Below are positions 9,664 through 18,626 of a DNA stretch of 64,000 nt, one piece after another. The notes beneath the pieces were generated by a model. It saw only the letters and a program-made list of their open reading frames with translations. It was not told the DNA's origin and made no database searches. Every line of letters starts with the position of its first letter. The first letter of the stretch is position 1. Source of the stretch: W0P28-013 sp051878315 (GTDB lineage Bacteria; Bacteroidota; Bacteroidia; Bacteroidales; Paludibacteraceae); the NCBI GenBank assembly GCA_051878315.1, contig JBJEJW010000006.1:28469-92468 (forward strand), in the 5' to 3' direction. Both the position numbers and the translations under genes were made by a program.

Positions 9664-12600
9664 TTATTTTACTTCTACCCTAAAAGTCTTGGTATAATCG
9701 TCGACACGAACGACCAACATATAAACGCCCGGGCTAAAAGTCATCGGCACCGACGTAACGCCCATTGGCAAACGCGACTGCCGCAAAGCGATACCCATCG
9801 TTGAATAAACCGTAACAGTGGCAGCCTTATCCAACGATACTTCCACATTATCGCCCGAAGCAACAACCGTTGGCACAACATCAATCGTTTCAGGGAAATA
9901 AGCAGGAGTCATAGCACACGAAAGTACTTTGGCATCCGAACCGATGCGTCCGAGTTCCACGGCATAAACGGCCGTTGTGTCCAACCCATCCGATTCGTAT
10001 AAGTAAGGTTTCGTTTCACCTTGTAACATCTGGCCGTTTTTATACCATTGGTATGATAGCAATTCGTAGCCGCCGTTGTTATCCTTATTGTAAATACCGA
10101 TAACATCATTCCAACGCTGTGTCAGAATAGAAGACTTGTATTTGACATCAAACTCCACAGCCACTGCCACCGAGTCGAAACAGGCATCACGTACCAACAC
10201 TGTAGCCATATACTTGTCGGGAGCAACTTCGGCCGGTATCGCAACCGTGATATTCAATTCACCATCGGCAAAACTACCCGCAAAATCCATAAAATGCTGT
10301 ACTTGGGCCTGATCGGCAAATTTAACCTGATAAGTTGCAGGGTCGCCGGCATCCGCACCCAAATGAATAGCAAATTCGCTATCGTCGGCACAGATATCAT
10401 CAACTGATTCCAAATAGACATGCATGGCATCCAACACGGTTAAGTGCAACGTTACAATACTATCGCAACCATTAACGGTGGCAAAAATATCGGTCGTAAC
10501 ACCGCTCTCTGTCAACGTGTACGCACCAAACTCATAATTGCCACCATGAGGGATTGTATCATACACCGTCAAATCGTAAGTGGGGAATACAGTTAAATGT
10601 AGCGTTACAATACTATCGCAACCCGTAAAAGCTTTCAGCGAATCGACATAAATGCCGGATTCCGTCAGTACGCGGTCGGCAAATGTATAGGATTCCGTTC
10701 CGCAAATAGCATCGTACAACTCTGTAGCGCGCGGTCCTATGGCCGGAACATAAATAACCAATGACGTGGAATCGGAACAATCGCCATTATTGATACCACT
10801 CACAAGCGACACCAACAACGTATCGCCATCATTTGAACACGGTATGTACAAATTGGAATACGTCCCCGAATGCGTGCCGTCCGGCAATGTCCAATAAGCG
10901 GTTTCGCAGGGTTTGTCCGTATTAGTTACCGCACCTGTTTGTTGGTTGACAGTGCGAATATAACTCGTATTTTTCAGCATAATGCCGTTGGAACAATTAT
11001 TTGGTATCCACTCCCAACCTATCTGCGCTATCGGGTAACGCGGGATGGCCGACGCCTCCAACGTAAAATAGCAGGCCGCTTCGGTAGGATAAGTTACACG
11101 ACAATAATATGTACGCGGATCATTTTGATCGACCGGGAACACACGGTCGGTGGACAAAACGGTTGTCGGGTCGTCTTCACATGTCCATGCGTACAAAAAA
11201 CCGTACGGTGCGATGAACTCGGTCGTCGGTGTGTCGCCACAATTCATGCCGCCGATTTTACCCGACGTACAATTCAACGTAAAATAAGCATAACCGAAAT
11301 GTCCGCCTTGACTACAATCGTAGGTAGTCAATTCTATTGTCAGCATTTGCCCATCGTATTGCGACAAATCCAGACCTACAGTCGTCCAATCTTTCCAGTT
11401 CACCGTTTTCGTAGTACTACCTTCCGTATAAACTGCCGTTTCCCAGCCTTCACGCATTTCGGCCGAATCGTCCTTCGCCGGTGCATGAAAGTCGGCTTTA
11501 CCGCAAGTAGGATTTATCAGTTTACCCTCTTTATCGAAAATTTCCAACAAAAAACGCGGTTGGTTTATGCCCTCATGATCGGGATTCTCCAACACAATGG
11601 CATATTGCAACAGCAAAATGGAAGCGGTTTGCGCATCCACGGTATAGGTGTACGACAATTTTTCCCATTGACTATTGGTTTTCCAATTACCCAAGCGCAC
11701 CGATGCCACTGCGCCTTCGGGCACGGTTTTCAGTTTACCGTTGGTGCGCACATCGTATTCGTCCTGCCGATAGTGCGTGGTCTGACGGCTATCTGCCGAC
11801 TCACAACCATAGTCTATATAACGATGGTCGGCATCTTCAACCAAAACGATGGCACCACTTTTTACGCTCCATGTTCCCGATGAACATTGTTCGTCCGTAA
11901 TATTCAGGAAATCGAAACATTGCGTTTCGTAAATATATTTTTTGGGGAATTGCACCCAACGGGTTGTATCCGTTTCGCAAACGCCACGAATCCATATATC
12001 GTAAACACCTACCGCCACATTTTTAATGGTGTAAACCGAATCCGTAATAGCCGTGTATATATGCCAATCGTCAGTATCCAACAATCGGTATTTCAACTCG
12101 TAACTACTGCTGCCACCCGACCACATGAAAGAAGCCGTCGAACCATTGCTGCTTAATAACAAATCATGAGGCAAACCGCAATCTGTCGCTCGCGCCAACT
12201 GTACATTATCAATGGCCACTGACACCGAATCGGCTTTGGCATCGGTATTCAGCCAAGCAAAAACCAAACGAAACGTCTTGTTGACATCTTTCTGCGCCAC
12301 TTTGACTTGCACTTGCTCGTGTTGCCAATCATCCAAACGGCCATAAAGAGTGGCATCGTCATCAAACGTCAATGTATTGGCCGGCCACCATGTCGGTTCC
12401 GAGGCATTAACCTGTCCTTCCAAATAAGAGGCATCGCGGGTTGTCCACAACACACGCATATAAGCTTTGGACGAACCGCCGCCTTTCCAATCAAACGCTA
12501 TATCGTACGCACCCGCTTCCGTTATGGTAAATTCACAATAAGCCAACACGATATTCGGCGTATTGGTACACGCCATAGTGTTGCCGGCATCGTTAGAAAC

Positions 12601-12807
12601 GTACAAAGCCTGTTTACCGACATACGCTTCCGCTTTGTCCGCTACCCATACATTGACAGTGGTGCTACCCGGGTTCAATACCCATGCATCCATTTCTGCC
12701 GCATTCTCGAAACCGCAGAAATATGGCAACTTATCGTTTGTAACCGGCTCTGCCGACAAACAAACTGTCGTCAGCAAACACACTATTATAACAACTATTT
12801 TTTTCAT
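9664..12807 (-). CDS. Large secreted surface protein with T9SS C-terminal sorting domain (paralogue B)
   Basis: 1,047 residues, the same length and domain order as the next gene (paralogue A), pointing to tandem duplication. Signal peptide at about 1-19 (ends CLSAEP). An N-terminal beta-sandwich begins 'YFCGFENAAEMDAW', followed by an Fn3-like domain ('YDIWIRGVCETDTTRW'), a second sandwich, and an 'MNCGDTPTTEF' segment matching 'INCGDYPTTQF' in the paralogue. Two repeats of about 45 residues each end 'GCDSIVTLHLTV'. The tail 'SPGVYMLVVRVDDYTKTFRV' is typical of T9SS type A sorting domains. It lies 5 bp after the beta-barrel gene at 12813. Exported by T9SS in all likelihood; ligand unknown. 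Confidence 0.85.
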   Translation of the reverse strand: MKKIVVIIVCLLTTVCLSAEPVTNDKLPYFCGFENAAEMDAWVLNPGSTTVNVWVADKAEAYVGKQALYVSNDAGNTMACTNTPNIVLAYCEFTITEAGAYDIAFDWKGGGSSKAYMRVLWTTRDASYLEGQVNASEPTWWPANTLTFDDDATLYGRLDDWQHEQVQVKVAQKDVNKTFRLVFAWLNTDAKADSVSVAIDNVQLARATDCGLPHDLLLSSNGSTASFMWSGGSSSYELKYRLLDTDDWHIYTAITDSVYTIKNVAVGVYDIWIRGVCETDTTRWVQFPKKYIYETQCFDFLNITDEQCSSGTWSVKSGAIVLVEDADHRYIDYGCESADSRQTTHYRQDEYDVRTNGKLKTVPEGAVASVRLGNWKTNSQWEKLSYTYTVDAQTASILLLQYAIVLENPDHEGINQPRFLLEIFDKEGKLINPTCGKADFHAPAKDDSAEMREGWETAVYTEGSTTKTVNWKDWTTVGLDLSQYDGQMLTIELTTYDCSQGGHFGYAYFTLNCTSGKIGGMNCGDTPTTEFIAPYGFLYAWTCEDDPTTVLSTDRVFPVDQNDPRTYYCRVTYPTEAACYFTLEASAIPRYPIAQIGWEWIPNNCSNGIMLKNTSYIRTVNQQTGAVTNTDKPCETAYWTLPDGTHSGTYSNLYIPCSNDGDTLLVSLVSGINNGDCSDSTSLVIYVPAIGPRATELYDAICGTESYTFADRVLTESGIYVDSLKAFTGCDSIVTLHLTVFPTYDLTVYDTIPHGGNYEFGAYTLTESGVTTDIFATVNGCDSIVTLHLTVLDAMHVYLESVDDICADDSEFAIHLGADAGDPATYQVKFADQAQVQHFMDFAGSFADGELNITVAIPAEVAPDKYMATVLVRDACFDSVAVAVEFDVKYKSSILTQRWNDVIGIYNKDNNGGYELLSYQWYKNGQMLQGETKPYLYESDGLDTTAVYAVELGRIGSDAKVLSCAMTPAYFPETIDVVPTVVASGDNVEVSLDKAATVTVYSTMGIALRQSRLPMGVTSVPMTFSPGVYMLVVRVDDYTKTFRVEVK

Positions 12808-12812
12808 CTCAC

Positions 12813-13697
12813 TTAAATTTTCACTTTGCCACGGCGTTTATACGAATACTTTGGCAAACAATGACAATCAGGTACCGACACGTTAAACAACACCGTGAAA
12901 CGAATACCCACCGACAACGGATTGACCGCCTTATCCTTAGCGTCGCTGCTCACAAACAGAGGCGACATCTCCACATCGGGTACCGATGGCAAAATAGAGA
13001 ACAAAGGCCTATTCGACGCACTCCTATTTACATTCACAAAACCATAATCAACAAATACACCAATTCTATACGTCGCTTTTTTGTGTTCCATATTCGCACC
13101 TATCTCCACGCTTGCCGCCAAATCCATGCCCAACGATAACTTACCGTCCGACTCTATCGTTTGCGCTGTCAGACCATGGTTCGGCATATCCGAAAAGGCA
13201 CCAATGGCTGTCGGATACAGAGCCGACACTTCATAATGTGCCGAAGCAGTGGTTGAAGCCACACAGTTGATGCCCGCTTTGATGCCGGCTTGAGCATAAA
13301 CCGCACGCCACTTACCACCAAACATGACAGGAATGCGCATATAACCATATTGAGTACGGCTAACTGCGTCGTCAAAACGATAATAATAGGTACACGGTTT
13401 CCCTTGACTACCCGTACCTTCGTGCGATAGCGTACCCGGCGATAAACGCGTATCGGCAAACGCATAATCGAATGAAAGACCTATTGAGGCAAAAAAAGAG
13501 TGCCGTTGGTATTCATATCCGAACCCAAGGCCACCGCCGGCGCCTCCTACCGACATCGTTTGCGCTATGCTATGCAATAAATTGGCGTATTCGCCTTGTA
13601 CCGACAAATACAACAAATGCCGATTGCGTTCCTGTGCGCCCACCGCCGACACCGAAACCACCATACCCAGCAAAAATAATTGTATTGTACGCCGCAT
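12813..13697 (-). CDS. Outer-membrane beta-barrel protein, first gene of the surface operon
   Basis: 294 residues with a signal peptide (MRRTIQLFLLGMVVSVSAVG, cleaved near AQE). The mature part alternates polar and aromatic/hydrophobic residues typical of transmembrane strands: 'GFGYEYQRHSFFASIGLSF', 'YGYMRIPVMFGGKWRAVYA', 'YRIGVFVDYGFVNV', 'LSVGIRFTVLF'. The size and pattern fit a small 8-10-stranded porin-like barrel. The C-terminus does not end in the usual aromatic residue but in a basic extension with two close Cys ('DCHCLPKYSYKRRGKVKI'), which may be periplasmic. It leads the operon and is followed at 5 bp by T9SS cargo genes, so it may be an anchor or assembly partner for them. That partnership is inference. 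Confidence 0.75.
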   Translation of the reverse strand: MRRTIQLFLLGMVVSVSAVGAQERNRHLLYLSVQGEYANLLHSIAQTMSVGGAGGGLGFGYEYQRHSFFASIGLSFDYAFADTRLSPGTLSHEGTGSQGKPCTYYYRFDDAVSRTQYGYMRIPVMFGGKWRAVYAQAGIKAGINCVASTTASAHYEVSALYPTAIGAFSDMPNHGLTAQTIESDGKLSLGMDLAASVEIGANMEHKKATYRIGVFVDYGFVNVNRSASNRPLFSILPSVPDVEMSPLFVSSDAKDKAVNPLSVGIRFTVLFNVSVPDCHCLPKYSYKRRGKVKI

Positions 13698-13838
13698 AAC
13701 ATATCGTCATTTCTGAATTTTGTTAGAAAAAAACACAAAAAATAGCCATCAAATTACCAATAAACACAAATCGGCTTCATAAATTACAAATTGAAAGTTT
13801 TTGATACCGTTTTTTTTTTTTTGAAACAAAAGACCCTG

Positions 13839-13872
13839 CAAAAGTACAATATTTTAAGCACACTGCTGCAAT
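13839..13872 (-). promoter_or_regulatory. Bacteroidota-type promoter for the surface operon
   Basis: Read on the minus strand: TACTTTTG at 13846-13839 (matches TAnnTTTG), with ATTG at 13872-13869 about 22 bp upstream. It leaves a 5' leader of about 135 nt that includes a long A-tract opposite 13811-13822. No other good match lies between here and the start at 13697. Confidence 0.6.
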
Positions 13873-13979
13873 TTACATATACTTTTTTGTTGGATTTATA
13901 ATATTTTATGTATATTTTTGTTTATTTTTATGTCATAAAACATATTTTTACAATTTACAGAAACATAACACAAAAAGAC

Positions 13980-14014
13980 AAACAAAAAAAACGCTTTTTC
14001 AATTGAAAAAGCGT
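13980..14014 (-). terminator. Intrinsic terminator of the DUF486 gene
   Basis: Perfect 10-bp inverted repeat ACGCTTTTTC/GAAAAAGCGT with an AATT loop (13991-14014), followed on the minus strand by a T-rich tract. It ends the transcript of the gene at 14050-14391. The rest of the interval 13698-14049 is AT-rich, with the operon promoter and no recognisable gene. Confidence 0.8.
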
Positions 14015-14049
14015 CAATCAGCAAAAACGCAGGCTATATGTTGTTATTA

Positions 14050-14391
14050 TCAACTGCGAAACATAAAATAGACAGCGCCGAGCATACACAACATTGCCCA
14101 GAGATAATCAAGTTTTAGCGGTTGATGCATAAAAAATATCGAAAACGGGATGAAAACAGACAGCGTAATAACTTCCTGAATAATTTTCAGTTGAGGTAGC
14201 GTAAATACAGTGTACCCTATGCGGTTGGCGGGTACCATTATCATATATTCGCACAAGGCTACGCCCCAACTGGCCAACGCCGCAATCCACCAAGCCTTGT
14301 CATTCATGCTGCGCAAATGACCATACCACGCATACATCATAAAACAGTTGGAACACACCAACATTACAATAGTCAATAAATAAGGTTTCAT
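14050..14391 (-). CDS. DUF486 (DMT-superfamily-like) small membrane protein
   Basis: 113 residues with four hydrophobic segments (about 4-22, 34-53, 70-88 and 95-111). The family signature is clear: 'FMMYAWYGHLR', 'SWGVALCEYMIMVPANRIGY' and 'QLKIIQEVITL'. DUF486 proteins are short inner-membrane proteins resembling half of a drug/metabolite transporter; the substrate is unknown. Single gene with its own promoter (14433-14463) and terminator (13980-14014). Length is normal for the family. Confidence 0.85.
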   Translation of the reverse strand: MKPYLLTIVMLVCSNCFMMYAWYGHLRSMNDKAWWIAALASWGVALCEYMIMVPANRIGYTVFTLPQLKIIQEVITLSVFIPFSIFFMHQPLKLDYLWAMLCMLGAVYFMFRS

Positions 14392-14432
14392 ACGCTGAAA
14401 AAAAATAGATTTAACGATCGTTTAAACGGTCG

Positions 14433-14463
14433 CAAAAGTAGTATTTTTTGTGCATCTGCACAA
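14433..14463 (-). promoter_or_regulatory. Promoter of the DUF486 gene
   Basis: On the minus strand, TACTTTTG at 14440-14433 with TTG at 14463-14461, 20 bp apart. The predicted transcription start lies about 35 nt before the ATG at 14391. It sits just past the FKBP terminator at 14474-14510, so the DUF486 gene is probably an independent transcription unit. Confidence 0.6.
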
Positions 14464-14473
14464 GCGCCAATGC

Positions 14474-14510
14474 GAAAAAAAATAGAGCCGCTCCTTAACG
14501 AAGCGGCTCC
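14474..14510 (-). terminator. Intrinsic terminator of the FKBP operon
   Basis: Eight-bp GC-rich stem GAGCCGCT/AGCGGCTC (14485-14492 with 14502-14509), followed on the minus strand by TATTTTTTTT. It lies 26 bp past the stop of the gene at 14536. Confidence 0.85.
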
Positions 14511-14535
14511 ACGCATACAATTTCGCGTCAATGCG

Positions 14536-15390
14536 TTATTTCATAATTTCTATCAACTCAACGTCGAAAATCAGTGTCGAATAAGGTTTGATTCGACCTT
14601 GGTCGGCATCGCCGTAAGCCAATTCTTGCGGGATGTACAAACGCCATTTCGAGCCGACAGGCATCAGTTGCAAAGCCTCTGTCCAGCCTTTAATAACTTG
14701 GTTCACGCCAAACACAGCCGGTTCGCCACGTTCGATCGAACTATCGAATACAACGTCATCAATAGTCGTGCCTCGGTAGTGTACTTTGACACGCGACACA
14801 GCTGTCGGTTTAGCGCCATTCCCAGCTTTGAGCACCTCGTATTGCAAGCCGCTTTCGGTGGTTACTACTCCTTCCTTTTGAGCGTTGTCGGCCAGCCATT
14901 TTTCGTTTTCGGCTTTCCAATCGGCATATTTTGCATCAGTCTGACGTTGCGTAATCTCTTCAACCAAAAGTGCGGCTTCGGCAACGGTAGCAACGCGTTC
15001 GTCGCCCGTAACACCGGCAAGGAATCCTGCCAAATAATTATCCTTGTTGAAAACAGCATTAGAGTCGGCAGCCGTTACAACGCCTTCGAAATGCGGCATC
15101 ATTTGTTGCATAACCTGTTGACCGATTTGCATACCGACCATTTCGGCGCGGTCGCCATCGCTCAAGTCGCCCGTTGCTTTGACAAAACCTCTGACAAACG
15201 CATCCATTTGTGTCGAATCTACGCCTAATTGGAGTAAATACTCTTTCAGCCCGCGTGTGGTTGTTACGCCATAGCAATAGGTCAGCGTGTCAACGTCGGT
15301 TTCTAAATTGGCTTTCGGTGCGCTATTGCACGATGTAAAGCCACCTACCATCATTGCCAATGTGGCAATAGTAAAAACGATTTTTTTCAT
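14536..15390 (-). CDS. FKBP-type peptidyl-prolyl cis-trans isomerase, predicted lipoprotein
   Basis: 284 residues. N-terminal lipoprotein signal peptide with lipobox GFTSC (lipidated Cys at about 21). A helical dimerisation/linker region at about 35-175, as in Mip/FkpA proteins, is followed by a C-terminal FKBP domain at about 180-284: 'VKVHYRGTTIDDVVFDSS', 'VIKGWTEALQLMPVGSKW', 'PQELAYG', 'LIFDVELIEI'. These include the expected active-site Tyr, Asp, Trp and Phe positions. It would catalyse proline isomerisation and assist folding in the periplasm, probably membrane-tethered. It follows a second FKBP gene by 25 bp in the same operon. Confidence 0.92.
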   Translation of the reverse strand: MKKIVFTIATLAMMVGGFTSCNSAPKANLETDVDTLTYCYGVTTTRGLKEYLLQLGVDSTQMDAFVRGFVKATGDLSDGDRAEMVGMQIGQQVMQQMMPHFEGVVTAADSNAVFNKDNYLAGFLAGVTGDERVATVAEAALLVEEITQRQTDAKYADWKAENEKWLADNAQKEGVVTTESGLQYEVLKAGNGAKPTAVSRVKVHYRGTTIDDVVFDSSIERGEPAVFGVNQVIKGWTEALQLMPVGSKWRLYIPQELAYGDADQGRIKPYSTLIFDVELIEIMK

Positions 15391-15415
15391 TGTAATTTTA
15401 TTATTTAGTGTGTAA

Positions 15416-16012
15416 TTATTCCGTTATATCCAACAATTCCACTTCAAAAATCAAAGTTGAATTGGGTTTAATGGCCTCGCCGGCACCGCGTGTTCCATAC
15501 GCCAATTCGCTAGGTATAAACAATTTCCACTTCGAGCCGACAGGCATCAGTTGCAGAGCTTCGACCCATCCGGCTATCACTTGTCGTACGCCAAACGTGG
15601 CCGGTTCGCCGCGTTGTACCGAACTATCAAAAACCGTGCCATCGATGAGGGTCCCGTGGTAATGTACACGCACACGATCGTCGGCAATAGGTTTGCGTCC
15701 GGAGCCTTCTTTCAAAATTTCGTACTGCAAACCGCTGGCGGTTACATGCACTTCGGGACGTTTGGCATTTTCACGCAAAAAATCCTCGCCTGCTTGGCGC
15801 ACATCGGCATAAGCAGACGCGGCTTCAGCATCTTTTTTTGCAAAATAATCATTCACAAGCGCCTGCGCTTCGTGTGCCGAAATCTCGGGACGTGTACCCT
15901 CGCACATAGCCGCGACACCTTTGGCAAAATCGGCATAATCAATACCTTTGACGTTGCTCTGCCGCAAACTCTGTCCAAACAGCAGTCCCAACGCATAACT
16001 CACTTTATCCAT
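15416..16012 (-). CDS. FKBP-type peptidyl-prolyl cis-trans isomerase without signal peptide
   Basis: 198 residues. The start MDKVSYALGLLFGQ matches the N-terminal dimerisation region of FklB/Mip proteins and there is no export signal, so it is probably cytoplasmic. Helical region at about 1-95; FKBP domain at about 96-198 with 'VRVHYHGTLIDGTVFDSS', 'VIAGWVEALQLMPVGSKW', 'PSELAYG' and 'LIFEVELLDI'. The domain is very close to that of the downstream lipoprotein, so the pair arose by duplication and now serves two compartments. First gene of the operon, with a promoter at 16035-16066. Confidence 0.9.
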   Translation of the reverse strand: MDKVSYALGLLFGQSLRQSNVKGIDYADFAKGVAAMCEGTRPEISAHEAQALVNDYFAKKDAEAASAYADVRQAGEDFLRENAKRPEVHVTASGLQYEILKEGSGRKPIADDRVRVHYHGTLIDGTVFDSSVQRGEPATFGVRQVIAGWVEALQLMPVGSKWKLFIPSELAYGTRGAGEAIKPNSTLIFEVELLDITE

Positions 16013-16034
16013 ATTTTTACATTTAATTGAGCCG

Positions 16035-16066
16035 CAAAATTACTAAAAAAAATTGTTTTAGCACAA
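16035..16066 (-). promoter_or_regulatory. Promoter of the FKBP operon
   Basis: Minus strand: TAATTTTG at 16042-16035 and TTG at 16066-16064, 21 bp apart. The predicted start is about 15 nt before the ATG at 16012. Confidence 0.6.
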
Positions 16067-16104
16067 CTTCCGGCCGTTTATTCGTCAAATTGAAGATTTT
16101 TATG

Positions 16105-16112
16105 TATTTTTG
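16105..16112 (+). promoter_or_regulatory. Possible -7 element for the kelch-wzi operon
   Basis: TATTTTTG matches TAnnTTTG and is followed by GCAC, 25 bp before the ATG at 16137. A convincing -33 TTTG at the right distance was not found, so this is tentative. Confidence 0.4.
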
Positions 16113-16136
16113 CACACTATTTGACGTAATTTTTTT

Positions 16137-17144
16137 ATGATTCGTCTTTCGAAACGACACATTGCAACATTACAAGCTCTCTTATTAGCCATGTGCTGTT
16201 GCACGCGACTATCGACAAGCAGCGTACAGCCTCACATTGAGCAGTGTACCGACTTGTCTGTCGGGCGCACTTCGGCAACGTCATTTGTTATTAATGGGCA
16301 GTTGTATCTGTTTGGCGGGCGCACTGCCGCACAGACAGCCACCAACGATTTTTATCGCTACGACCCCGATGCCGACACATGGACTCAACTATCGACACCG
16401 CCGTTGAAAGCGCGTGTCAAAGCGACAGCGGCCGTCGTCAACGGTGCGGCATACATAGGGCTCGGATTCGGCGGCAAAGTGTACAACGACACAGCCTATT
16501 TGCACGATTGGTGGCGCTACGATCCGCCAACCGACACATGGACGCGATTGGCCGATTTCACAGGCAACGGTACAGTAGGTGCCGCAGCATTTATCGGTAC
16601 CGACGGCAACAGCATCATAACAGCCTACGGCGGTGCGTATGGTTTGACACGCGAAGTAGCACGTTACGACATCACCTGCGACACATGGACTGTTTACGAC
16701 GACAATTGGAAACGTGCCAAATCGGCATTCGGCATTGTCGGTGCACAATGCGACGGACGTTATTTCATCGGCACCGGATTCAACACTGACAACCTCGACC
16801 AATGGTACGAATTTTCGCCCGATGACGACGTGTGGCAAAAACGTTGTCATGTGCCGGGCAAACGCGAACTGTCAACGGCAGTCGCTGCCGACAAACGCAT
16901 TTACCTTTTAGGCGGGTACTATTTTGGCGGCTCACTTACCGACGAAAAAACCTACGACGACATTTTGGCTTACGACACCGACGACGATAAATGGCTGTTT
17001 TGCGGACATTTACCAAACGGCAGCCGCAAAAACCTGATTGCCTGCAAAATCGGTGATAACATCTATTTCGGATTAGGGGAAGATGAAAACGACCGGATTT
17101 TAAGCGATTTCTACAAATGGATAAATTGCGACGCAACATATTAA
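16137..17144 (+). CDS. Kelch-repeat beta-propeller lipoprotein
   Basis: 335 residues. N-terminal signal with a Cys cluster (LLLAMCCC) that can serve as a lipobox. The rest is about five or six kelch blades, each with a paired Gly and a Tyr...Trp pattern: 'LYLFGGRTA...YRYDPDADTWTQL', 'AYIGLGFGG...WRYDPPTDTWTRL', 'YLLGGYYFG...LAYDTDDDKWLF'. Kelch propellers bind protein or carbohydrate; some bacterial ones (NanM) are sialate mutarotases, but no catalytic signature was identified here. Its 3' end overlaps the wzi-like gene by 28 bp, so the two are translationally coupled. Role in surface-glycan display is inferred from position. Confidence 0.75.
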   Translation: MIRLSKRHIATLQALLLAMCCCTRLSTSSVQPHIEQCTDLSVGRTSATSFVINGQLYLFGGRTAAQTATNDFYRYDPDADTWTQLSTPPLKARVKATAAVVNGAAYIGLGFGGKVYNDTAYLHDWWRYDPPTDTWTRLADFTGNGTVGAAAFIGTDGNSIITAYGGAYGLTREVARYDITCDTWTVYDDNWKRAKSAFGIVGAQCDGRYFIGTGFNTDNLDQWYEFSPDDDVWQKRCHVPGKRELSTAVAADKRIYLLGGYYFGGSLTDEKTYDDILAYDTDDDKWLFCGHLPNGSRKNLIACKIGDNIYFGLGEDENDRILSDFYKWINCDATY

Positions 17145-18565
17145 TTATCGGGTTGTGTCTCACGCATACCGCGTTTGCTTGGGCGCCGTGGCCGCTCCCC
17201 ATGGATTCGACCGATACCAATTTGGACACCATCGCCTATGGCGTAGAACTGACAGCCGTAACCTCGACGGGACAATATGCGCCATTTTGGCTGCAAACCA
17301 ATCGGTTTGGTGCCATATCGGCACAGCCACACAGCGGCAATTTGAGCGCTTATATCGGCAAAGTAGCTACGCGTCCTAACCGTTGGTACGATTATGATTT
17401 CGGTGTAGAATTGACAGGGCGCGTAGACACGAAAGGTGGCACCGGTTTCTTTCAGCAACTCTACGGTCATGTTCGGCTGTATGTGTTCGACATCACTGTC
17501 GGCATCAAACCCGAAATTTGGGGCAATCAAGACCCCGAATTATCAAGCGGCGGATTTCTGTTTTCGTCAAATGCTCATCCCATGCCGCGCATTACCATCG
17601 GTATCGACCGCTATACGGCCTTTCCGTTCACCTACGGCTACTTGGAAGTGAAAGGCGGCATCACGCACGGTTGGTTTGCCGACAACGTATATGTAAACAA
17701 CGCCTATCTGCACCATAAATTTATCGGAGTCAGATTGGGCGGGAAACTGCCAGTAAACATTAACTACGAATTTCACCACGCGGCACAATGGGGCGGTACA
17801 TCACCCGTTTACGGCACGCTCGGATCGTCGTTCAACGATTGGAAAAACGTCTTTTTGGCGCGCTCGGGCGGCGTCATGGCCAACGACCAACTGAACGTGT
17901 ACGGCAACCACATTGGTTCGCAAAATTTAGGCATCGACATAAAATTTAGCGGCTGGAAAATCGCCGCCTATTGGCAAAATATTTTTGAGGACGGCCCTAT
18001 TAAGCCCATGTGGAACGCAATGAACCTGCACGACGGCATTTGGGGCATTTCCATCAAGCAAAGCAAATGGCCGTTCATCAACGGTATTTTATACGAATTT
18101 ATTCAAACGACCGATCAATCAGGGCCATTCCACGACAGAGACGGCATGGTATTCGGTGGTGCGGATTCCTATTTTTGCAACAGTATTTACCGCAACGGCT
18201 GGAACTACTTTTATCGCACCATCGGCACTCCGTTCATCACATCGCCGCTGTACAACACCGACGGCAGCATCGCCACGCTGAACAATCGCGTAGTGGCGCA
18301 CCATATCGGTCTGCAAGGCGACATTTACGGTTTCAAATATCGCGCATTGGTATCGCACGTCGACAACTACGGACGCTACCAAGACGGCAACGACCTACTG
18401 AAATCGAACAACACCGCGCTATTGCTCGAAGTAAAAAAACATGTGCCGCAAGCCTGGAATCTGGATTTTTCGCTATCGTTGGCAGCCGACATCGGTACAC
18501 AGTTCGGCAACACGTTCGGTGTGATGGTAACCATTGCCAAACGTGGCATAATTTGGCAATACTGA
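17117..18565 (+). CDS. Wzi-family capsule-assembly outer-membrane protein
   Basis: 482 residues with a signal peptide (ILIIGLCLTHTAFAWA). Many amphipathic strands fit an 18-strand barrel: 'FGVELTGRVDTKGG', 'YGHVRLYVFDITVGIKPEIWG', 'LEVKGGITHGWFADN', 'MVFGGADSYFCNSIYRNGW'. Wzi in E. coli is a surface lectin that holds capsular polysaccharide; the Bacteroidota members lie in LPS/capsule loci, as here. The ATG at 17117 is chosen because it directly precedes the signal peptide even though it overlaps the kelch gene. Length is normal for the family. Confidence 0.85.
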   Translation: MDKLRRNILIIGLCLTHTAFAWAPWPLPMDSTDTNLDTIAYGVELTAVTSTGQYAPFWLQTNRFGAISAQPHSGNLSAYIGKVATRPNRWYDYDFGVELTGRVDTKGGTGFFQQLYGHVRLYVFDITVGIKPEIWGNQDPELSSGGFLFSSNAHPMPRITIGIDRYTAFPFTYGYLEVKGGITHGWFADNVYVNNAYLHHKFIGVRLGGKLPVNINYEFHHAAQWGGTSPVYGTLGSSFNDWKNVFLARSGGVMANDQLNVYGNHIGSQNLGIDIKFSGWKIAAYWQNIFEDGPIKPMWNAMNLHDGIWGISIKQSKWPFINGILYEFIQTTDQSGPFHDRDGMVFGGADSYFCNSIYRNGWNYFYRTIGTPFITSPLYNTDGSIATLNNRVVAHHIGLQGDIYGFKYRALVSHVDNYGRYQDGNDLLKSNNTALLLEVKKHVPQAWNLDFSLSLAADIGTQFGNTFGVMVTIAKRGIIWQY

Positions 18566-18626
18566 CGCAACGTTTTAGCCGCACGACGCATCTTAATAGA
18601 CAGACAATCATACAAAATTTGCAATT

